From assembly GCA_030077755.1 (NCBI GenBank), contig JAQJZZ010000017.1, positions 248,001 to 312,000 of the forward strand: a stretch of 64,000 nucleotides of DNA. Reading direction: 5' to 3'. Positions 48,483 through 60,199 of this stretch are shown in pieces (within the stretch, counting starts at the first letter, position 1; each line of letters opens with the position of its first letter). The notes under the pieces were generated by a model. That model made no database searches. It was not told where the DNA came from and saw only the letters and a program-made list of their open reading frames with translations. The position numbers and the translations under genes were made by a program. Origin of the DNA: Filosporella fistucella. Taxonomy: Eukaryota; Ascomycota; Leotiomycetes; Helotiales.

Positions 48483-48875
48483 ATGTGCACCCAGCACTAC
48501 CACACCCGCTTCGACCCCTCCCTCGGCGGCTGCGGGCACGTCCTGACATGGTACTCACCCTGCCCACACGCTAAACGAACCTTCTGGGGCAGAATCACAC
48601 CCTGCTCCTTCCGCAAGATAAAAAAGAGAGAACATCTAGGTGGCCTCTGTCCCGATTGTGAACACCAGGTTCGAAGCGCGGAGCTAGATGATGAGATTGG
48701 GTATACGAAGAGTAAGATTAAGCAGTTAGAAGAGAAGTTGAAGAAGTTTAAGGAGGAAGGGGGAAAGAGGACAAGAGGGGAGATGGTATTGAAGGAGAAG
48801 ATTACGCAGAAGCAGGGGAGGTTGAAGATGTTGGAGAAGTGTAGGAAGGAGCATGAGAAAGGGGGAATTCGTTAG
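48483..48875 (+). CDS. Small Cys/His-motif protein with coiled-coil tail
   Basis: A single exon encodes 130 residues; the ATG at 48483 is chosen because the residues from it (MCTQHYHTRF) match the start of the related gene at 43775, and the frame's earlier ATG at 48234 gives an unlikely extension. The Cys/His pattern is MC..H.H....LGGCGH, SPCPH, TPCSF and GLCPDCEHQ, suggesting a zinc-binding module of ~65 residues. A Lys/Glu-rich coiled coil follows (KSKIKQLEEKLKKFKEE). No signal peptide is present. Function is unknown. The coding strand becomes almost pure purine from about 48680 onward and stays so for ~400 bases past the stop. Confidence 0.65.
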   Translation: MCTQHYHTRFDPSLGGCGHVLTWYSPCPHAKRTFWGRITPCSFRKIKKREHLGGLCPDCEHQVRSAELDDEIGYTKSKIKQLEEKLKKFKEEGGKRTRGEMVLKEKITQKQGRLKMLEKCRKEHEKGGIR

Positions 48876-50099
48876 CGTGAGGGAGAGGGGAAAGAGGTGT
48901 GATTGGGGGAAAGGGAAAGTGATTAGGGATGAGAGACGGAGGTTGCAAGTAAGACTAGGTATGCTATGGAAGGATTGGGGAGTTGGGAAGTGTAGGAGTA
49001 GGGTGGAGGAGAGGGTAAGGAAAAGAGGGAGGTGAGAGCTAGAGGAGACCAGAAAGAGATGGCGAAAAGGAAGGGGATAGAGTGATTAGGTGGAAAAAAG
49101 TTGAGACCACGTAAACGAGTGAGGCAAATCGGATACTATGGAAAGAGGAAAGCAGAGAGAAAGAGAATACTCTGTACTATGGAGTACGTTGTAGGAATCA
49201 TTCCAGACAGAACATAGTACTCCCGATTCCATCTGCCGAGATCAGGACGACGGCCCGACACGACCAGCGATCACTCAAAAAACATGCAAAATCAACTCAT
49301 TTCACCTCTGTATATACTTGACAAGTGCAAGTATCGTGATTATGACTCTAGATTACCAAGAAGTATCGTGATCATCATAACCTCATGCAGCGGGTCGTCC
49401 CGTGAGCTCAACTGGAAAGTGGATCATATCCCGTGATTGGTCCAGGCTATGATCATCGGCCATGACTCCACTCTCATGTGCCTTCACTCGCGGCCCCAAT
49501 GCAAAGCCAGAGATTGAATGCTGAGGAGAGAGTGGAGATTCAATGCTCCTGTACAGAGTATCCAGGTTGGTGGAATGGAAGCCCCTGGAGCTTTACAAGA
49601 ATGGGGATAGGGTATTATTGATATGTTGTTGTCAGAAGGTGGTGAGGAGAAACGTGACCTGATATAATAGGATGATTTGCGGCAGTTGAATAATGGGATG
49701 AGTTTCAGGAGATATGACGTAGGAATGAGATGAGTGTTTTGAAACTGTAAAATCGATGAACGGCTAAATCCAACAACACAGAGAAGTTTCACCCTCAAAA
49801 ATGTAAACTACATACATTTGCTCCTCCATCGCACTCTGAACGTCATATTCAAACGCCTGCTGGGTAACAATACACAGCATTCCACTCCTCTCAGCTGACT
49901 AAACTTATCAGATCTTGAGTGGCTAGAAATATGTCCAGTAGGAAAAGAATGACGATTTCATGCTCCCGGTGTCGGATGATTGCATGTGGGGTGCATATCC
50001 ATCAGAAATCTTTGCAGTCATAATTTGACCAGATGTTGGGCAGCAACAAGGCTGTCTTCCTTCCTCTCCGTACATAGTAGTGAAAAGTAATATCGAACA

Positions 50100-50119
50100 C
50101 GTACTACGTACGTAGTACG
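50100..50119. repeat. 20-bp perfect palindrome
   Basis: CGTACTACGTACGTAGTACG equals its own reverse complement. It could be a protein-binding site or chance; no gene lies within 1 kb. Confidence 0.8.
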
Positions 50120-51452
50120 CAATACGCAGGCAGATTACCCACAGCATGCAGAAACAGATCTGACTGCGGCGTACTCCACGGCACGTGTAGGAAAAGCTGC
50201 AACCTGAAACTTTCTAGAAGATGAGATCGTCCTTCCAGTAAGAAAATTTGCGGCGCACGCAAGAAAAAAAGTAATATGTCTTTCCAGTGTCCTGGGGACA
50301 TTGTACTGTACCCCGCGACGAGGGCAGAAAAATCGTAACCAGATCGCGCAGCCTGCATCAATTGTCGTGCCACTCACCAGCTGGAAAGTCTTGCCGAGGC
50401 CCGAAAAGGCCATACGGGACGGTAAGATGGCCTTTCACGGCGATGCCAGTGGGTGTGGCAGAACGAGGCAAATGTCGGATTCCGATCTGGTTGCCTCTCT
50501 GAGCCGAGACATTTCTTTTTCCAGGAACCGCCGGGCACGAGACTGTGCAAAATTTGATCAAATGCTTCACAATCGTGATTTCGATCAATTGACCATGGAC
50601 TTTGATAGAATTTGCTTGATAGGACGATTTTGATTAGCCTAACCGCAGCTCAAGGTTGCAGTGCAGAACACAGGGCGAGGCTATCACCAACTCTTCACAG
50701 CAGGGCATTCTTCCAGCACACGTGCTTTCTATAGGTCCGCGGTATATAGCCCCTGGTACCGAAGGACGAGTAACAAATTGACAGCACTTCCTTGTCATGA
50801 TATCTGCAGCCTTGTCTGGCCAAACGGAGATAACCTCGTCTTCAATTCGTCGTTGGAAAAGCTCGCCCCAACATGGCCGCAATTACGGCCAACTCAATTC
50901 AGAGGTCGAGACCTCTGTAAAACAGGGACTCGTTGGCAGATACTCAACCTCGTGGAAAGTCAAAAGGGCAGGCAAAATTCAAGTCTCCGGGAGAGTTCCG
51001 CGCTTGTCAGGTGGCCCCCATGGAAGAAGAAAGTCAAGTGAAAATTCAGAGACAAGATGAAATACTTCCTACGATGATGGCTGTCAGGTCAACACGTGAA
51101 AGCGCATGATCCGGAAAGGTTGCACAAAATGTGAGAATGAAATTCAAACAAGTGGATGAGAAAAAACCCTCGAAAAGCTCATGTGTTTGGGAAGATGGTG
51201 GGGTAAGAGCCTTCCCTGGCATAAGTTGCCTATGGGATCTGGGAGTGAGTCTGGCAGCGGATCTGGTTGGAGACGTCGGTTGGAGTGATGCGACATGCAG
51301 CAAAGGCGCCAACCTGCATACAATTGGCTATTCTTGGCCACCTGAACGGTCCGTGTCAGCATCCATGCCGCTGCCAGATGCCTTTTTACGGGCTTACTTG
51401 GTACTGTATGCTTCTGTGCATCTCTTCCTCTGGTACTCAGCTGCATTTGATG

Positions 51453-51511
51453 CTATTCGTGTTTCTATTCGTGTTTCTATTCGTGTTTCTATTCGTGTTT
51501 CTATTCGTGTT
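51453..51511 (+). repeat. 12-bp tandem repeat, about 5 copies
   Basis: CTATTCGTGTTT is repeated head to tail almost perfectly about five times. It is a minisatellite whose copy number is likely to vary between strains. Confidence 0.9.
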
Positions 51512-53384
51512 GAGGCTGTTCCTGCCTGTCATCGGTAGGACTATACTTGGCGCGCCCGGATGACTGTTATATTGAGGACTCACAAATTGGGCAACTTTCG
51601 AGGAAGAGGATGTGGATGTAGGAAGAAGTTGGCATTCTGGGACTCGAAGAATATGGAAGTTGTGCACCGTGCTGCCCGGTTTGATGTTGTTTGAAGAACA
51701 GACAGGTCGTCTTGGAAGTGGCTGAGTGTACGGAGATACTCCGTTGCACTAGGTGGGATCGATTGCAAAATGCAATCGAGTCTGTCATGGCGGACGGCGG
51801 CAGCATAATGACCGACTCCGTATTACCTATTACCTTACCTGAACATACAGCATTTTTGACAATAACTCCAGTAGCTTCTTTAGAGTTCGACCGGAGAGTT
51901 CAGTCCAATATGGTGTTGAGAGTCGAGTCTTGGTTACGGTATCGCCCAGTTCCTAAGAATTTTCGTATCATGTAAGCAGCGCAATTCTGCGATTGGAGTG
52001 TCGTGGATATGTCATGGTGCGTTGGAGGCATTTTCCTTGATCGGCAGCTTCAACGGGGATCGATGAAACCATTTTTTCACACTGCCTTCGACTACTGCCA
52101 GCCTGGAGCGAAGAGAGCAAGATCAGCAACATCTCCCAATCGGGGATTATCGCTGGCCATGGCAGTGAGCGCATGTAGTAAAAAGTGCGAAAATTCAGAT
52201 GCGGACCGCCAAGTAGTGAGTAGTAAGCTGCGAACTGCGAACTGCTGAAGGCGTAAACCCAGGGCCGAGCATGGGGGTCACATATTGTCGGGAAGGAAGC
52301 TGATGCTGATGCAGATGCAGCTGTAGTGTAAGAGAAGGTGGTGGAGTACCGCCGTAGGTAGTAGGTATTTGGGAGGGTGGTCGTACACAGTAACAAGGTG
52401 TGGTAAGAGGGTAAGAGACTCTGGAGTGTGGTAGTGGTGAGGGTGGCTTGTAAGCAGTATCAAGTAACAATTCTTCCTTTCGCGCCAGAAGCCATCGACA
52501 CGTCCAGCCTTCGTCCAGCCCGACAGTCGCCTAGCCTCGATAGAGTATACCGTCCTTGCTAGGCAGTTCTGATATTAATACTTTCGCCGCCGATTCCAAT
52601 CGCTGTCGATTTCGATGCACCAGCGCGGGTGAGACAGAGTGAGTACTAGTAGTGATGAATCCGATGATGATGTTGGTGGGATGAAGAAACGTACGCACCG
52701 CTCCGCGCGCCGTAGGAAGGGAAGGGAAGGGAAGGTAAGGTGGGTTGGTACTATAGTAGTAGCTGCAAAGTCAAAAACGGTTCGCTACGGAAGCCACAGC
52801 ACTCATCACCCACCTCCCACCCACCACCACCAGCCCACAGAGCCCAGACCAGGATTCTCCGTTATCACCCATCACCCATCACCCTCGCCCTCAATTCAAC
52901 GACCTCCCACTCGGGCCACTCCAACCATATCCCTTCCCATCTATCACTCCATATCCACCTAAAGCATCCCACTTCATTCATCCTCTTCCCCCATTCACAC
53001 TCACAACCACTTGATTCTGATCCTCCACCATCCGATTCTGCCAGCTCCTGCACCATTCCATTAAATCTCTTTTGAGCTATTATCTATTCGCTACTACCAG
53101 ACTACCAGACTATCTATGCCAATTCCTCTCTCTGACCTCCACGTTGATGCAACACCTACCTTCTCAAATCGAACCTATCAAAATCATAACCATGTCAAGT
53201 TTAAGATCCGGAGTCAACCGTACTTGAAAGTCTGATTGCTTTTGTCGTTGAAGATTTTAAAGACTTTGTCTTGCACAAGCTTCTACACTTGTTCATATAC
53301 CAAACTACAACCCACCAATTCAGTACCCGTCAACTATCCCATGACAATACAGTGCCACAAGTACTCGGCATACTTCACACCACC

Positions 53385-54771
53385 ATGTCTCAATCGATAA
53401 GAAGATACCATACCGAGAGTGATGACTCTCAAGAATCAAGAAGCACAGCTCCGACATCACTGTACAGCAGTCCAAACCCCTCTATTCACAGTGCCGACTA
53501 CAAACAACAATACAACCTCTCTCCAGCAACTACATATTGTCCACGATCATCAACAGAAACATACTCCTCTTCAGTAGAGTCCCTCGAGCTATGCGAAGAG
53601 CCAGATACCTACGATCCAGAGTACCAAGTCCCAGACTACCGAGAGGTAGTAGAGGATACCGATGTTCGACCTTCAAATCCATCCGACTTTGCCGACTACT
53701 TCCCAACGTCGAAACGGGTTTACATTTGCCATGATGATACTACACACGATGGGAACATGAATCTGCGAGTCGATGCTGAGGGTCGAAGAAGAGAAGCTGT
53801 CCAGCTATTTCACCTGAAGATGAATGATCTCCCAAAGAGGGAATTCTCTCTCCGTCGTTATGAGCGCTCATCGGGTCGAGAAGTTTGCCACTCAAGTTGG
53901 AAATCTAAGCCTGCGCCTGAAAAACGACCTGCACTGGGCCGATCAATGAGTAACGCCTTTAACAGCATCAAGAAGCCCGAATTCAAGAGAACGAACTCTG
54001 GACTCTCGACTTATAGCCACAAAAGTTCGCACAGCTACAAAGGCAAGAAGGAGATGAAGAGACAGGACAGCGGATATGCTTCTGACGATGTGTTTGATGA
54101 GGATTTTGAACAATATCTCGCCAAGAAGTCGAAGCCTACACAGCCTTCCAGCACGATGCGACTAGAATTCTCAAATTATGCTCAGGTAGATGTCAAGCGT
54201 CGAGGAGCTAAATCATCCAAGCGATACGAATTTGAATACTGGGGTTATAATTACGCCTGGAAACGTGTCTGCAAGAAGGATGGCTATGGAGAAGAGATCT
54301 CTTATCATTTGTACAAGGGTGAAAGTCCTACTGCGGTCGCTCATATCGTGCCTGAGATGAGGAGCCCAAGTCAAATTAGAGAAGAGGAGAGGAATGGTGG
54401 TTGGGTGCCTCCATGCTCACTGTGGATCAGTGATAAGAGCGTTTTGGAGGCACTCACTGATGTCGCTGAGTAAGTTTCGCATTTGATCAGAACAAACATA
54501 ATCTAATAGATACAGTGTCATCGTTGCTACTGGTCTTATCGTCTTAGTCGACGATTGCATCAAGCGCCATTTTGGACCCAGCCATTCATCGCACTCCACC
54601 AAGCACTCTGTCGCCGTTCCACTCACCCCCCTTAAATACGATGTTGAATTCGTGGGTCCTAGAGCAATGGTTGAGGCGATGTTCAAACGCAGAAATTCTG
54701 CTGCGTCAGGAAAAGAGCGAGGGGAATTGAGGAGTAGTCCGTTAAGAGGAAACGCGGTTACTGTGTATTAA
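53385..54771 (+). CDS. Unknown protein, 448 residues, two exons
   Basis: Exons 53385..54469 and 54510..54771 join in frame across GTAAGT...CTAATAG. The first 130 residues are Ser/Tyr-rich and acidic. A basic stretch follows with possible phosphosites (KRTNSGLSTYSHKSSHSY, RQDSGYASDD). Residues ~250-370 contain an aromatic, ordered-looking segment (RYEFEYWGYNYAWKRV) ending WVPPCSLWISDKSVLEA. The last exon includes a hydrophobic stretch (VIVATGLIVLVDD) too short for a confident membrane helix, then a basic tail. I do not recognise a named domain; the layout looks like a conserved fungal protein of unknown role. The upstream ATG at 53271 is less likely, because the sequence there reads as leader. 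Confidence 0.7.
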
Positions 54772-55869
54772 AAGATATCGATAGCCAGAGATCTGGGGTT
54801 AATTGTGAGAATAACAGGACAGCTTGCCAGATGCAGCTGGAGGGGAATACTTTGGGTTGCATTGAATTATGGTTGCATTCAGCAAGCGAACAGAACAGGA
54901 CCTGTCCACCGGGCGTATACATATGGGGGGCATCGGGTCAGGCCGGATTGGATCAGGCATGGATACGGCGTTTGGAGGCTACAGCGTCAATCATGAATTA
55001 AGATTCTGATACTAGCTGGCGATTCAAGGGTGGAGGATTCACTTCTCATTTTCATGACGATGATGAACATGTTCTTTATATATACCTTTTACACGTGTCT
55101 TGTATATCCTTTTAATGAACTGGATGATTGATACTTCATTTTCTTCCCAATCTCCCTACATTAGAGCATACCATTGAGGTATAATATGAAAACCATCATG
55201 TAAATGAGAACACAAGTCATAATAATCTCGTGGGAGCTGGTTGGATAGAGCCAGACTTTTCTTCGCTCAATCCAGCCTCCACCTAGAGGCCTTATAAAGG
55301 TGTCAGATATACAGAGACTAGACACGGTAGAGACTATAAACAGATTCTAGAAGTAAACATGCCGGAATTTGGAGATTGCAGAGACAGTGCTGAGGTGTTG
55401 AGGTGGTGATTACAACGACATGCTTTGGGTTTACTACTTAGTCAGTTGAGAAAGAACAGAACTATGACTGCCTTTTTGATCGCTTTGAGTATGCTCACTA
55501 CTCATGATAACTATCTTCCCGTATGATGAATGCTCTCAACGATATCCATAACTTCAATCACACGGCTCCTGCCCCGCTTCTGTCCTCCAAAAGGGGTTCA
55601 GGGGGGTACCCACTCACGTGCACCAAGCAAGCGAATGAGGCTTACACTAGCTCCAATCCAAAATTCAATCCCGAACCTCAAAGATCAACAGCTTCTCGCA
55701 AGCTTCAATTGCCCCATTCCAGCCCTGCCACGGCCTGACACGAAGAAAGGGCATTGGGTCTGCAGCTGTCATTATAAAACTCAGCTTTAAAATATCGACA
55801 TCGGTGTCAGGGAATTCCACGCTTCCTAAGCCATCCCGGGGCAAATACGCCCACCTCCACGAGGCTACG
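54772..55869. other. Intergenic region
   Basis: About 1.1 kb between two genes in the same direction. No supported gene, RNA or repeat is visible. Confidence 0.5.
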
Positions 55870-57345
55870 ATGGCTACAATGACTACAAGGAGTGTATCGC
55901 CGGGCGGTGCTCTCCTGCGAGCGTCAAGGGTCTTTTCTATTCCTCCTCCTCTTCAACGGCCGATGGGTGATCTGTCATCTCAAGGCACCTTCAACTCTGA
56001 TACAGCGACTACTCCACATCCTACCCACCTCACGATTACCACCCCCCAATCATCACGAGCTCGAGGTGATTGGGGACTCAAACGACCTCTCCCTTTACGT
56101 TCTACAACGAAGTCATCAACTCCATTTATAAGGGTGAAAGCATTGGACACTTTTGAGCATATTACAGAGTATGGATCTGCTGCGGATCATACATTGACAC
56201 TGCAAAAATTCCAAGAAATTGGATTACCTCTGACAAATCCTCTTTCGAAAGAATCTACTGGGCAATTTAGAACGGAAGAGAGAATTAGTGTATTTGAAGA
56301 AGCATTGGATGTCACTGCTGAGTCGGAGAAGGATAGGAAGGGAAGTGAGGATACGAGGTGGAAGTTCAAGGGACCGTGGTTAGCTGGAATGACAGAAGGC
56401 GATTTCAACGCATTCCTACAGACGGAAGTCAAGAAGCGGAAAGGAGATTTCCAGAAACATCTTCGAGCAGCTTGTGCCAATGATTTGACCGCGCAAGCAA
56501 GGCGAAAAGCTACCGAAGATGGAGAAGAACCGCCTCTCATCCAAGTCAGCGATGTCACAGATACCCAATTTACCGAATGGGTAAAGGCGCAAAGGTTCGA
56601 GAGGAGAGAACTTTACCAAATGATACGATCTTTCCTTGATTTACCACCTACTCCAGCAAAAAGAAAATCGGAGATGGAGGATATCGTAGCGCACTCTATT
56701 TCATTAAATCGCCTCACTTCTCAAGATCTAACCAACGAATTCGCTTCTTCCGCCTCACCGTATGCCGAAACTGGACCTCCTAAAACACATCCCTCAGCAG
56801 GTCTCTCCTACAGCCGCACCACAGCAACAGTCTTCAACCACCCGGTCTACGGTCCTCAGAAACAAAAGACACCAGTCAAAGCCCGTGTCATCATGCCCAA
56901 GAACGCACAAGTAGGCAACTTTGCGCCAAAATTGGGTGTAGGAGGATTCGCCACAGAAGTCCCTAAAAGTGAAGAGACCAGTGGATTCAACTCTCGCATA
57001 GGCGGAAGCAAACACCAAAGCAAACTCTCATCTAGCATCCCTGGCCTCACCAGTATCGAGCCTGATAAGGTAGGAGGCAGCAAGGTGTATGTCAATCCTA
57101 CACATGCTCGAATCGACCCTAAAGGCAGAGTTCTCATGAGTGTCGAGATCGCGGATCCGGAAGCGGTGGCTGTGCTTGAGGGCACGACGGATGAGATCCC
57201 AGTCAGAGAGACGAGAACGAAGACTACTATGGCGGATTTTGGGAGGATGCAGACGTCGGGTGGGTATGGACTTGAGAGGGAGGAGAAGAAGTCGGATTAT
57301 ACGCTGAAGGATTTGACGAGGATGTTGGGAGGTGGGGCGAGGTAG
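55870..57345 (+). CDS. mrp51: Mitochondrial small-subunit ribosomal protein Mrp51 / bS1m
   Basis: A single exon encodes 491 residues from ATG 55870; the frame is open upstream to 55804 but only with a non-ATG start. The N-terminus is Arg/Ser-rich, fitting mitochondrial import (ALLRASRVFSIPPPL). The family hallmark RGDWGLKRPLPLR is followed by IRVKALDTFEHITEYGSAAD and the residues TLQKFQEIGLPL. The C-terminal half contains KARVIMPKNAQVGNFAPKLG, then VGGSKVYVNPTHARIDPKGR, and ends LKDLTRMLGG. Mrp51 sits in the mitoribosomal small subunit and in yeast is needed for translation of some mitochondrial mRNAs. Assignment rests on recognising these motifs. Confidence 0.75.
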   Translation: MATMTTRSVSPGGALLRASRVFSIPPPLQRPMGDLSSQGTFNSDTATTPHPTHLTITTPQSSRARGDWGLKRPLPLRSTTKSSTPFIRVKALDTFEHITEYGSAADHTLTLQKFQEIGLPLTNPLSKESTGQFRTEERISVFEEALDVTAESEKDRKGSEDTRWKFKGPWLAGMTEGDFNAFLQTEVKKRKGDFQKHLRAACANDLTAQARRKATEDGEEPPLIQVSDVTDTQFTEWVKAQRFERRELYQMIRSFLDLPPTPAKRKSEMEDIVAHSISLNRLTSQDLTNEFASSASPYAETGPPKTHPSAGLSYSRTTATVFNHPVYGPQKQKTPVKARVIMPKNAQVGNFAPKLGVGGFATEVPKSEETSGFNSRIGGSKHQSKLSSSIPGLTSIEPDKVGGSKVYVNPTHARIDPKGRVLMSVEIADPEAVAVLEGTTDEIPVRETRTKTTMADFGRMQTSGGYGLEREEKKSDYTLKDLTRMLGGGAR

Positions 57346-59032
57346 ATTGGTGTAGATCAGACTTAGAGAGAGGAAATCTGTAGAATATGATGTAAAATAC
57401 TTATACGCTCTTCAGTCTTGCTTTTTTCTTTTGCTTTGTGAGATGACGATATGTCTGTGAATGCCTCTACTCGCCCTGATACATCTATAACAGCTAAAGA
57501 ATTAAAGTGTAGCCCGTACTCTCTCTTACTTCCCAAGTCTCAAGCTAAACACGCATACCCGGACTTTAACCCGATTTGTGTGTCCTCGATATCTATTTAA
57601 TCCCATCTCTTTCCTGTTAGCAAGCAATTTACTATTCACTTCCTTGCTACGAGTTGAATTTATTTATATTCAAAATGACCTTGTAGCTTGTCACTCGTGA
57701 AAGCGAGAAAGAAGAAAGGACCACGATGGCATGTTGGCATATTGGAAGGGGGTGAGAGCTATAAAAGCACTCACAGCTCATCTATTCTCTACACAACACA
57801 GCAATACCTCCAGGTATTCAGGACAACGGCGTGTGATGGGACGTTGACTCGATCTTGGTGTCTGGGGTTGTTTGTGTGAGTTCGGTCTGGCTGACGTGGT
57901 GCGTGATACGGTGAGGAGATGGGTACAAGCTGAGCTTTGGGAGGAAGGTATAGGTAGGGATGCGGTGGGTAATTGGGGGAGGAATTGACGACGGTGAGAG
58001 GTTTGACGACGACGGTAGTGGTGTCTGACGGGGTCGTTGGTTGAAAGAGTTGACGACGACAGTCCAAGGAGTTATTTTCATCAGCTTAGCTATGTGACAC
58101 AGATTCACATTCAGACATCATAGCCTACCTTAACGCTAGATTGGAAAGAATAATTCCGTAGGATGATGTGTAGGAGGGATTGGTACCGTAATATGGTGGT
58201 TCTTTGATAATTTTGAGGTGACGGTAAAGAGTCTTGAGAGTGGCGGTAGTTGACGACAGTTGGAGTTGACGATGGAAATTAAAAGTTTGTGTGTGAGCCC
58301 TTTCTTAATTGAAACGAATAAAAAATTCAGCAGAGAATCATGATTGTCCATAACGCCACCAGGCTGTTGGGAGAAGATTGAGGCTATTACGCTTCGAAAC
58401 CCTGTGGCGATCTGTTCCCCCGTTAACATCTGTGGCTAGTATAAGATTTTGTTGGTGGAGTCTACTGCACTCTTCTTAGATATATATAAGTTTCTGAATG
58501 CCAAAATTCCTTGAAATTTGAGCTGGCCTATAATCATACAACTTGCCAACTTCTCCTTTGGGGTCGTCTCTCGAGTTCTGCTCTCGAATACTGCGAGACT
58601 GAGTCCAGATAAAGAAGAAATTTGATTCCATATCTATAGGCCAAGCAAATTACACTGGAAGCTGAAAAGAAAACGAAAGCAAACCTTTCCCAATGATGGC
58701 CTCGATGCTGTATTTCCGTGCAGCAGAACCCACACTACAATCACTTAATCAAGAATGTAAATTAGTACGTAGAAGCATTAGACAATCGCATTGAATCTAT
58801 GATAGCCCATCTAGGCCATAAAAACGATCTGGGGTATCATCCAACGCCAAACGCGCCAATGCATAACATTTCCCTTCGAGTTGCTGACTGCAAATTTGAA
58901 AAGCAGCTTGTCAGAATAACGTCAGACCCAAATTCTCAACGCTCCATATGCATCGCTTGAACCAGATAGAAAGACGACTTTGAGATACGCCCACCGAAAT
59001 GCTTGTATCCTTCTGTAATGGTACCCGGCTGA
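57346..59032. other. Intergenic region
   Basis: About 1.7 kb without a supported gene. Several TTGACGAC words cluster at 57980-58275 on the + strand. Short minus-strand frames there are low-complexity and not supported. Confidence 0.5.
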
Positions 59033-60074
59033 TTAATCCAAGGATAAGCCATCCAAAGCCAATGTGCCGACGTTGTCATCCTTTTTATCCGCATCCTTGC
59101 CATCCTCGTGCTCAACAAGCTCAAAGCTTCCCTCGGTGTGGTCAGCAATGTTTGAAGTAGATGTTTCGTTCATCTTTCCTTCCTTGGCTTTCGTCTCCTG
59201 CTTAGCCCTAAGCTCAAACGCAGCCTTAAGCTCATCCTTGAATATATCAGTCTCGTTCGCCATGCTGGAAGTAGATCCCTGATTCATCTTTCCCTCCTTG
59301 GCTTCTTTCTCCTGCTGAGCCCTAAGCTCGAATGCAGCTTTAAGCTCCTCCCTGAATATATCAGTCTCATTCGCGTTGAATAGAGCAGCTTCGTTCGCAA
59401 ATTCCTCAACTCGAGCCTTCGATTCTTGAGCCCATGCTGCCTCGGCGCTCGTCATCCAATTTGGGTCGTTTGCAATCTCCTTAAAAGCTCTGTGAGAAAT
59501 AGCCGTCAGATCCTCACGATTGCGTCGAAGTACCTCTGGGGTCAGGTGTGGGGGCAACTCGGAGAAACTTGGTAGCTTGTCGGGGACTGGACGCGCATCC
59601 TCGTATTTCTTGCAGAGGCACTTTCGTGGGTTGGTGTCTCTTTTCTCGTGACGGCAAGCTCTGCAAGTAGCATGGAGAATGTGACTGTTGTCCTTGTAGC
59701 CACACTGCGGGTTGTCAGTCGCTTGCCCATGAAACAGATCGATAGGCGAGAATGCGGGGTGGAAAGGGGGGTTGAAGCTGAAAACTTACTCTGCAACACT
59801 TCCAGAAGATGGTTCTCATGACGAGTGGCTCAGGGGCCGCACTTCTTCCTTCGAGGATGTCCTCCATTGCCACGATTTGTTGAGATCGTTTGGCTGCGCC
59901 GTCTGGTTGAGCTTCTCCTGACGTGTTTGTGGGATGTTGCTCGGCGATGTTGTGGTGGGAGGAGGCTGCGGGACCACTGCTAGATAGCTCGTCAGGCGTG
60001 TCTGGGTGAGGTGAGGCGAGGAAAAGCTCCAACTCCGACTCTGCCATTGTTGTGCCACTCAGAATGTTCGACAT
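59033..60074 (-). CDS. Cys-rich protein with duplicated 38-residue segment
   Basis: Exons complement(59033..59704, 59790..60074) join in phase 0 (GTAAGT...CCCGCAG) and give 318 residues. Start ATG 60074 (MSNILSGTTMAESELELF) is the first in frame that lies outside the repeat array upstream. Residues ~90-125 have a Cys/His cluster spanning the intron (WKCCR|CGYKDNSH, ATCRACRHEK, KCLC), which could bind zinc. The rest is acidic and helical. A 38-residue segment is duplicated in tandem (NETDIFREELKAAFELRAQQ and NETDIFKDELKAAFELRAKQ). The family is unknown to me. Its promoter and perhaps 5' UTR overlap the GC-rich end of the tandem array at 60.2 kb. Confidence 0.7.
59157..59383 (-). repeat. ~114-bp tandem duplication inside a coding sequence
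   Basis: Two adjacent copies of a ~114-base unit, each encoding 38 residues with the common core NETDIF..ELKAAFELRA. Identity is high enough to suggest a fairly recent in-frame duplication. Confidence 0.8.
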
Positions 60075-60199
60075 GGTGTTTGATGATGCTGATATGGACT
60101 CGTTAGCTGGGAAGTTAAACGGAGAATCAAGCACGGAGGAAGTACCTTTGGTGGTGTTGTGGTGTGAAGAGGTTGAAAGTTCTGTCCAGTCAACGTGAA

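Larger units (their letters stand above)
48876..53384. other. 4.5-kb region with no supported gene
   Basis: The + strand is purine-rich to about 49160. A 20-bp palindrome lies at 50100, a 12-bp tandem repeat at 51453-51511 and a GGGAAGGGAAGGG run near 52717. From about 52800 the sequence is C/A/T-rich and probably forms the promoter and long leader of the gene at 53385. All open frames are short (<140 codons), overlapping and without motifs. Confidence 0.5.
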
